Source: JBDNDK01 sp046719185
Lineage (GTDB): Bacteria; Armatimonadota; UBA5829
Direction of reading: 5' to 3'
Assembly (NCBI GenBank): GCA_046719185.1
Contig: JBDNDK010000016.1
Coordinates: 1-25,341 of the forward strand
DNA: 25,341 nt
Under the pieces are notes generated by a model. It saw only the letters and a program-made list of their open reading frames with translations, was not told where the DNA came from and ran no database searches. A program made the translations under genes and the position numbers. Of this stretch, positions 21,607 to 25,341 are shown one piece after another. Each line of letters starts with the position of its first letter. Position 1 is the stretch's first letter.

Positions 21607-22614
21607 TTATTGCTTGTTTCCATTTGCTTCTTTTCCAGCTCCCGGCATCTGAAGATTCTTTGCAGCATCTTTCTTTATAGTTTCTGCAACAGTTTTGAAT
21701 CTTTCAGATTTTGCTTCTATCTTGCTTTCTTCAATGAACTTTTTAAGCTCATTTCTGAAATTCTCATTTGCTGCACCTTTCTGCATTGCCATTTGCTCTT
21801 TTATGCTAGACTTAACTTCTTCGAATGTGCTTGTTTTTGCAGGTCTTTTTTGATCAGCTCTTATGATATACCATTTTGTACCTTCCATAAATGGTTCAGA
21901 GAAGCTTCCTGCACTTAAAGCAAATGCCTTTTGCTTAATAATATCTGGAAGATTTGGCATATTCTTGGATATCCAGTTCACTCTTCCGCCTCTTTCTCTG
22001 GTAGTTTCATCTTCAGAGAATTTTTTAGCTACAACATCGAAAGCAGTGCCATTTTTCAACTCTTTATATGCTTCATCAATTTTCTCTTTTGTTTGAGTTT
22101 CAATTGCACTAATTAAAACTTGTTCTGGTCTTTTGAATGGTGAATTTGGAGCAGTTAATGCTTGATCATAAGCTGCTTTAGTTTCTTCTTCGGTTATTTC
22201 AATGCCTTTTGTTACTATATTTACAAACGATCTTTGAACTTTTATCTCATTTTTAAGATCATCTATTGTCATTCCTCTTTGTTTAAGAATTGCATCGAGT
22301 TTACCTGCACTTTGTTTCTTTATTTCTTCTAATTTTTCTTCAATTTCTTTATCAGTAGGTGTTACACCTTTTTTTTCTGCAAATTGCTTTATAAGTCTCT
22401 CATTTATGAGCTGTTCCATCACATAATCACTTGCCAATTTTAAGCCTTGTGGTGATTGAACAGGTACTCTTTCTAGTCTTGCATAAAATTCATCACGGGT
22501 TATTGCATCCCCATTTACCTCTGCAAGAGTCTTTTTGCCGCATCCTGTAAGGACAAAAGGTAATAACAACACTGCAGCCAAAACTAAAAAACTAAGTTGA
22601 TTTTTTCTTAACAT
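21607..22614 (-). CDS. SurA/PrsA-like peptidyl-prolyl isomerase lipoprotein
   Basis: Extracytoplasmic chaperone and cis-trans prolyl isomerase, 335 aa. The lipoprotein signal ends in LTGC with the lipidated cysteine at residue 25. The N-terminal helical chaperone domain starts LAEVNGDAITRDEFYARLERV and contains QLINERLIKQFAEKKGV, typical of SurA_N. The parvulin domain spans about 150-250 (PEQVLISAIET, FDVVAKKFSEDETTRERGGRVNWI, FALSAGSFSEPF). A lysine- and glutamate-rich C-terminal tail follows. ATG 22614 is preferred over the adjacent TTG because AAGGAG lies 8 nt away. It lies 84 bp after the sigma-factor gene and probably shares its transcript. Membrane of attachment unknown. Confidence 0.88.
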   Translation of the reverse strand: MLRKNQLSFLVLAAVLLLPFVLTGCGKKTLAEVNGDAITRDEFYARLERVPVQSPQGLKLASDYVMEQLINERLIKQFAEKKGVTPTDKEIEEKLEEIKKQSAGKLDAILKQRGMTIDDLKNEIKVQRSFVNIVTKGIEITEEETKAAYDQALTAPNSPFKRPEQVLISAIETQTKEKIDEAYKELKNGTAFDVVAKKFSEDETTRERGGRVNWISKNMPNLPDIIKQKAFALSAGSFSEPFMEGTKWYIIRADQKRPAKTSTFEEVKSSIKEQMAMQKGAANENFRNELKKFIEESKIEAKSERFKTVAETIKKDAAKNLQMPGAGKEANGNKQ

Positions 22615-22698
22615 CAATTATGCTCCTTTATACACAATGTGAAATTATGATGCTATAGGTGATTCACACACCCTACATCCAGCTTTGTGCTGGCTTAA

Positions 22699-23472
22699 TT
22701 ATGTTGCAAATAATGCTAGGTCACGCTGAAGATAACCGCGTAATCTTAAAACTGCCTGAGTATGAAGCTGATATACTCTTGACTCTGAAACCTCTAATAT
22801 CTTGCCTATTTCCTTAAAAGTTAACCCTTCATAATAATACAATGCTATAACCAGCTTTTCTCTATCAGGTAATCTGTCTATGCTATCTCCTAAAAATTTC
22901 TTCATAGCACCTGTTTCAACTTCTCCAGATGTATCTGCATTATCATCATGCACAACATCAGCAAGTCTTATCTTTTCATTTCCTTCACTTGTCAATACAA
23001 CATCATCAAGACTCAATAGTGAAGCTCTGCCTGTGTCTGAAAGCAATGCATGAAAAGCATCTATTTCAAGTCCCATTGCTTCTGCTACTTCTTCATCTGA
23101 TGCAGGCCTTCCAAGTCTGCCTTCTAGATCCAAATATGTCCTTTCTAAAGCTTTCACTCTTTCTCTTATAGATCTTGGTACCCAGTCTTCTTCTCTTAGC
23201 ATTTCAAGAATTGCTCCTCTAACCAGAGCAATAGCATAAGTCTCAAATTTTACTTCTCTTGTAGTATCAAACTGGTCTATTGCCTTTATAAGACCTATAA
23301 TGCCTGCACTAACTAAATCTTCACGATCAACATTTGGAGGCAAACTAGTTACCACACGACCTGCTGTTATCTTAACAAGGTACGCATAATGTTGTATCAG
23401 GCGATCTCTTGCACGCAAATCGCCTTTAGACTTGAAATCTACCCACTCGCCAGTTAAATCAGGTCTGCTCAT
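22699..23472 (-). CDS. FliA/SigD/WhiG-type sigma factor (sigma-28 family)
   Basis: Alternative RNA polymerase sigma factor of 257 aa. Region 2 lies near 20-90 (NVDREDLVSAGIIGLIKAIDQFD, VKFETYAIALVRGAILEMLREEDWVPRSIR), region 3 near 100-170 (LEGRLGRPASDEEVAEAMGL), and region 4 near 195-250 (LPDREKLVIALYYYEGLTFKEIGKILEVSESRVYQLHTQAV). The combination, including RGAILEMLREEDWVPRSIR, is diagnostic of the sigma-28 family that drives flagellar or, in some non-motile groups, other regulons. No flagellar or anti-sigma gene is visible in the window, so the role is open. ATG 23472 has only a weak ribosome binding site (GGGA). Confidence 0.9.
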   Translation of the reverse strand: MSRPDLTGEWVDFKSKGDLRARDRLIQHYAYLVKITAGRVVTSLPPNVDREDLVSAGIIGLIKAIDQFDTTREVKFETYAIALVRGAILEMLREEDWVPRSIRERVKALERTYLDLEGRLGRPASDEEVAEAMGLEIDAFHALLSDTGRASLLSLDDVVLTSEGNEKIRLADVVHDDNADTSGEVETGAMKKFLGDSIDRLPDREKLVIALYYYEGLTFKEIGKILEVSESRVYQLHTQAVLRLRGYLQRDLALFAT

Positions 23473-23806
23473 CTAAAATCCCATATCAGCTTGTCTACTA
23501 AATTCATATATTCCAAATTACCTAAAATATATAAACTGCATAGACAATTTTTTTATACGCAATAAAAAATAAAATAATTCCCAAAGCATACTACAAAAGA
23601 AAGTAATTATTTTCCTGCATAAAGAAAAAATATTCATATAATTTTTTGGATAATTTTCTATATGCCTACCGCATTAGTATAAATATAAAAGAAGAAAATC
23701 ACAACTGCATCAAATAAACAACAATATCAGAAACTCTGTTTAATATTACCTTAAAGTATATGTTCATTCAAGCTCCCATCTTATATCGGTAGTTATGTAT
23801 ATACTC
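23473..23806 (-). other. A+T-rich intergenic region before the sigma-factor gene
   Basis: 334 bp without a convincing gene. It is strongly A+T-rich. I see no clear sigma-70 or sigma-28 promoter and no good terminator for the metallophosphoesterase gene that ends at 23807. TTGTCT followed 17 bp later by TAGGTA (about 23516-23545) is only a weak promoter candidate. Confidence 0.5.
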
Positions 23807-24649
23807 TTAAGCTTTTTTTAAAGTGATATATGCTATCTCAGGTTTACATAAGAATCTTATATGTAGCCTGCTAGTGCCTATTCCCCTATTTACATACAAT
23901 ATTGAATCTGATATTTGATTGTCTTTTAGCTTCTTTCTTAGGTATTTAGTATCATATATACCGTCATTTAGATATTTATACTTCCTCATATGAGACCATA
24001 TAAGACCAATTATAGGAAATCTAACCTGACCACCATGAGTATGACCTGATAAAATTAAATTTGCTCCTTTTTTGATGGCTTCCGGTGCAGTTGATGGACA
24101 GTGTGTGAGATAAATAATAAAATCATTTGGATCAACTGAAGAAAATCCTTTTTCTATATCATCATGCCTTGAATATGCATCATCAACACCAACTACTATT
24201 ATTTTATCTTGTTCCTTAAATAATTCGGTTTTTTCATTAATCAAAAATGAAATCTTTTCATTAGAAAGCATATCTGCAATCTTTTTGCTGTCAACATTTG
24301 CCTTGTGCTCAGAATTTCCAAGAGTGCAATAGATTGGGTAACTGCATTTAATAGAGTCACATAACTTGTGGAACACACATGCAGATTTAGTCGTCTTTGA
24401 TATATCACCAGTAATAAAGCAATAGTCTACTTCTTTTTTTGAAATAAGATTGATTAGTCTTTTTTCAAGCAAGCCAAATTTTCTTATATGAATATCTGAC
24501 ATATGCAGAATTTTGCAATTGTGGAATTTTTGTGGGAGATTCTTAAACTTAAACTCATATTCTTTAATTTCAATATTGTATGGTTCATAAGCAGCTGACC
24601 AGCTTCCTAAAGCAATCAGAGGCAATAAAGCTAAATCTCTATAATCCAT
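23807..24649 (-). CDS. Membrane-anchored calcineurin-like metallophosphoesterase (YkuE/LpxG-like)
   Basis: A 280-aa protein with an N-terminal hydrophobic anchor (about residues 5-20, LALLPLIALGSW) and a calcineurin-type phosphoesterase domain. Metal-binding motifs: D52-I-H54, G81-D82, G111-N112, H183 in THCPS and G202-H203-T204-H205-GGQ. The usual GNH(D/E) motif reads GNSE here, so the catalytic histidine is replaced by serine, with a histidine at 115. Relatives include YkuE and LpxG, which cleave pyrophosphate bonds in lipid or nucleotide substrates; the substrate here is unknown. ATG 24649 is chosen because GGAG lies 9 nt upstream; a TTG five codons earlier is also in frame but overlaps that site. 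Divergent from the prepilin gene. Confidence 0.87.
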   Translation of the reverse strand: MDYRDLALLPLIALGSWSAAYEPYNIEIKEYEFKFKNLPQKFHNCKILHMSDIHIRKFGLLEKRLINLISKKEVDYCFITGDISKTTKSACVFHKLCDSIKCSYPIYCTLGNSEHKANVDSKKIADMLSNEKISFLINEKTELFKEQDKIIVVGVDDAYSRHDDIEKGFSSVDPNDFIIYLTHCPSTAPEAIKKGANLILSGHTHGGQVRFPIIGLIWSHMRKYKYLNDGIYDTKYLRKKLKDNQISDSILYVNRGIGTSRLHIRFLCKPEIAYITLKKA

Positions 24650-24690
24650 AAAAAGAAACTCCAATGTTTATAAAATTTTTAAGATATCAA

Positions 24691-24699
24691 ATGTTAGCA
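24691..24699 (-). promoter_or_regulatory. Possible extended -10 promoter of the metallophosphoesterase gene
   Basis: TGCTAACAT on the minus strand matches TGn plus a -10 hexamer, without a good -35. It lies about 42 bp upstream of the proposed ATG. Confidence 0.3.
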
Positions 24700-24760
24700 T
24701 AAAATTAAGAAATACTTTAATATTTAATATATTGTATGATAATTAAATCGATATAGCTGA

Positions 24761-24788
24761 TTGACAATCACAGTTATTATGATATATC
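24761..24788 (+). promoter_or_regulatory. Possible promoter of the prepilin gene
   Basis: TTGACA (24761-24766), a perfect -35, with TATATC (24783-24788) at 16 bp as the best -10. The -10 is mediocre. The predicted leader is about 85 nt before the ATG at 24883. Confidence 0.35.
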
Positions 24789-24882
24789 TTAATTAAAGAC
24801 AAATAAATAACACTATTAATTTGCTCAATCATACTGCCATCCTGCACAATAAAGCTATTATAAATATCTAAAGGGGTAAAAA

Positions 24883-25341
24883 ATGAATAAGCATAAATCA
24901 AGAGGCTTTACCCTCATTGAACTGCTGGTTGTTATCGCAATCATAGCAATTTTAGCAGCAATTCTGTTCCCAGTATTTAATAGAGCACGACAGCAAGCAT
25001 ATACAGCAACATGTTCACAAAACCTTAATCAGATAGGTAAAGCATTTAGGCTGTATGTTGATGAGTATGGAAAATGGATGGAAACAATGTCTTTTCCTCA
25101 TAGGTGGGGTGCAGCTCCATTTTTTGGCTATAAAGGTTGGGCTGAACTTTTATTTAAATATCATAGAAAAGCTGATGTTTATGCATGCCCATCGAGAAAT
25201 GTAAATTTTGGATATTCATTTAACGAATTGATTCAAGAAGGCCAAGGAGACATAACAACAAAAGCTAGAAGAGCTTCACAAGTTATCTTGGCTTTTGATG
25301 CTCCGGGATCTGGTAACAAAAGAAGATTTCCTGTCGATAGA
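24883..25341 (+). CDS. Type IV pilin/pseudopilin-like prepilin (3' end outside the window)
   Basis: 153 residues are visible, with no stop before the window edge. ATG 24883 has AGGGG 7 nt upstream. The prepilin signal is classic: short basic leader MNKHKSRG, cleavage before F9, then FTLIELLVVIAIIAILAAIL with the conserved glutamate at mature position 5. The following FPVFNRARQQAYTATCSQNLNQIGKAFRLYVDEYG matches the secreted-pseudopilin style common in Armatimonadota, Abditibacteriota and Planctomycetes. Further on, DVYACPSR and QVILAFDAPG resemble the CP-x and 'DS/DA' segments of that family. It is processed by a prepilin peptidase and exported by a type II secretion or type IV pilus system; the specific role is unknown. 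Confidence 0.93.
   Translation, partial: MNKHKSRGFTLIELLVVIAIIAILAAILFPVFNRARQQAYTATCSQNLNQIGKAFRLYVDEYGKWMETMSFPHRWGAAPFFGYKGWAELLFKYHRKADVYACPSRNVNFGYSFNELIQEGQGDITTKARRASQVILAFDAPGSGNKRRFPVDR

Noticed and set aside
1..25341. CRISPR array, tRNA or rRNA genes, prophage or insertion-sequence genes
   Set aside because: No regular repeats, cloverleaf-like segments, rRNA-like stretches, integrase or transposase sequences were seen on either strand.

Overview
This window is dominated by one long minus-strand run of translation and secretion genes, read from right to left. It holds the str, S10 and spc ribosomal-protein operons fused end to end (about 18171 down to base 1): rpsL, rpsG, fusA, tuf, rpsJ, rplC, rplD, rplW, rplB, rpsS, rplV, rpsC, rplP, rpmC, rpsQ, rplN, rplX, rplE, an EF-G-like GTPase gene, rpsN (zinc type), rpsH, rplF, rplR, rpsE, rpmD, rplO, secY and the start of adk. 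The order is the ancestral bacterial one except for the second EF-G-type gene between rplE and rpsN. Most genes are 0-70 bp apart or overlap, and most have a clear Shine-Dalgarno sequence. rpsL, rpsS, rpsC and adk appear to start with TTG, and rpmC with GTG.

Right of the ribosomal block (18542-24649) lie minus-strand envelope and regulatory genes in separate units: a small exported probable outer-membrane beta-barrel protein, a RodZ-like protein, an orphan OmpR/PhoB-type response regulator, a SurA/PrsA-like lipoprotein foldase, a FliA/SigD-type sigma factor, and an N-terminally anchored metallophosphoesterase. Three strong intrinsic terminators separate or end these units. The only plus-strand gene is a type IV pilin/pseudopilin-like gene that runs off the right edge (24883 onward).

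Organism: the DNA is A+T-rich. A probable outer-membrane protein and a SurA-like lipoprotein suggest a diderm. The prepilin's AILFPVF-x-RAR segment after the LIELLVVIAIIAILA motif is a style I associate with Armatimonadota/Abditibacteriota and some Planctomycetes. An Armatimonadota-like low-GC diderm is my best guess, but this is inference from motif style, not a phylogeny.

The most interesting content is (1) the EF-G paralogue inside the spc operon, which carries an Asp-to-Glu change in its G4 guanine-specificity motif (NKLE), and (2) unusually structured non-coding segments that punctuate the operon. These are: a leader with tandem promoters, an intrinsic terminator and a Shine-Dalgarno-overlapping hairpin before rpsL; a roughly 220-nt folded spacer between rpsG and fusA; a 117-nt element closed by a 9-bp stem between rplF and rplR; a possible three-way junction between rpsQ and rplN; and a near-consensus internal promoter before rpsH whose -10 lies between the arms of a 9-bp inverted repeat. 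Together these suggest the superoperon is divided into separately controlled segments. I saw no CRISPR array, tRNA, rRNA or insertion sequence.
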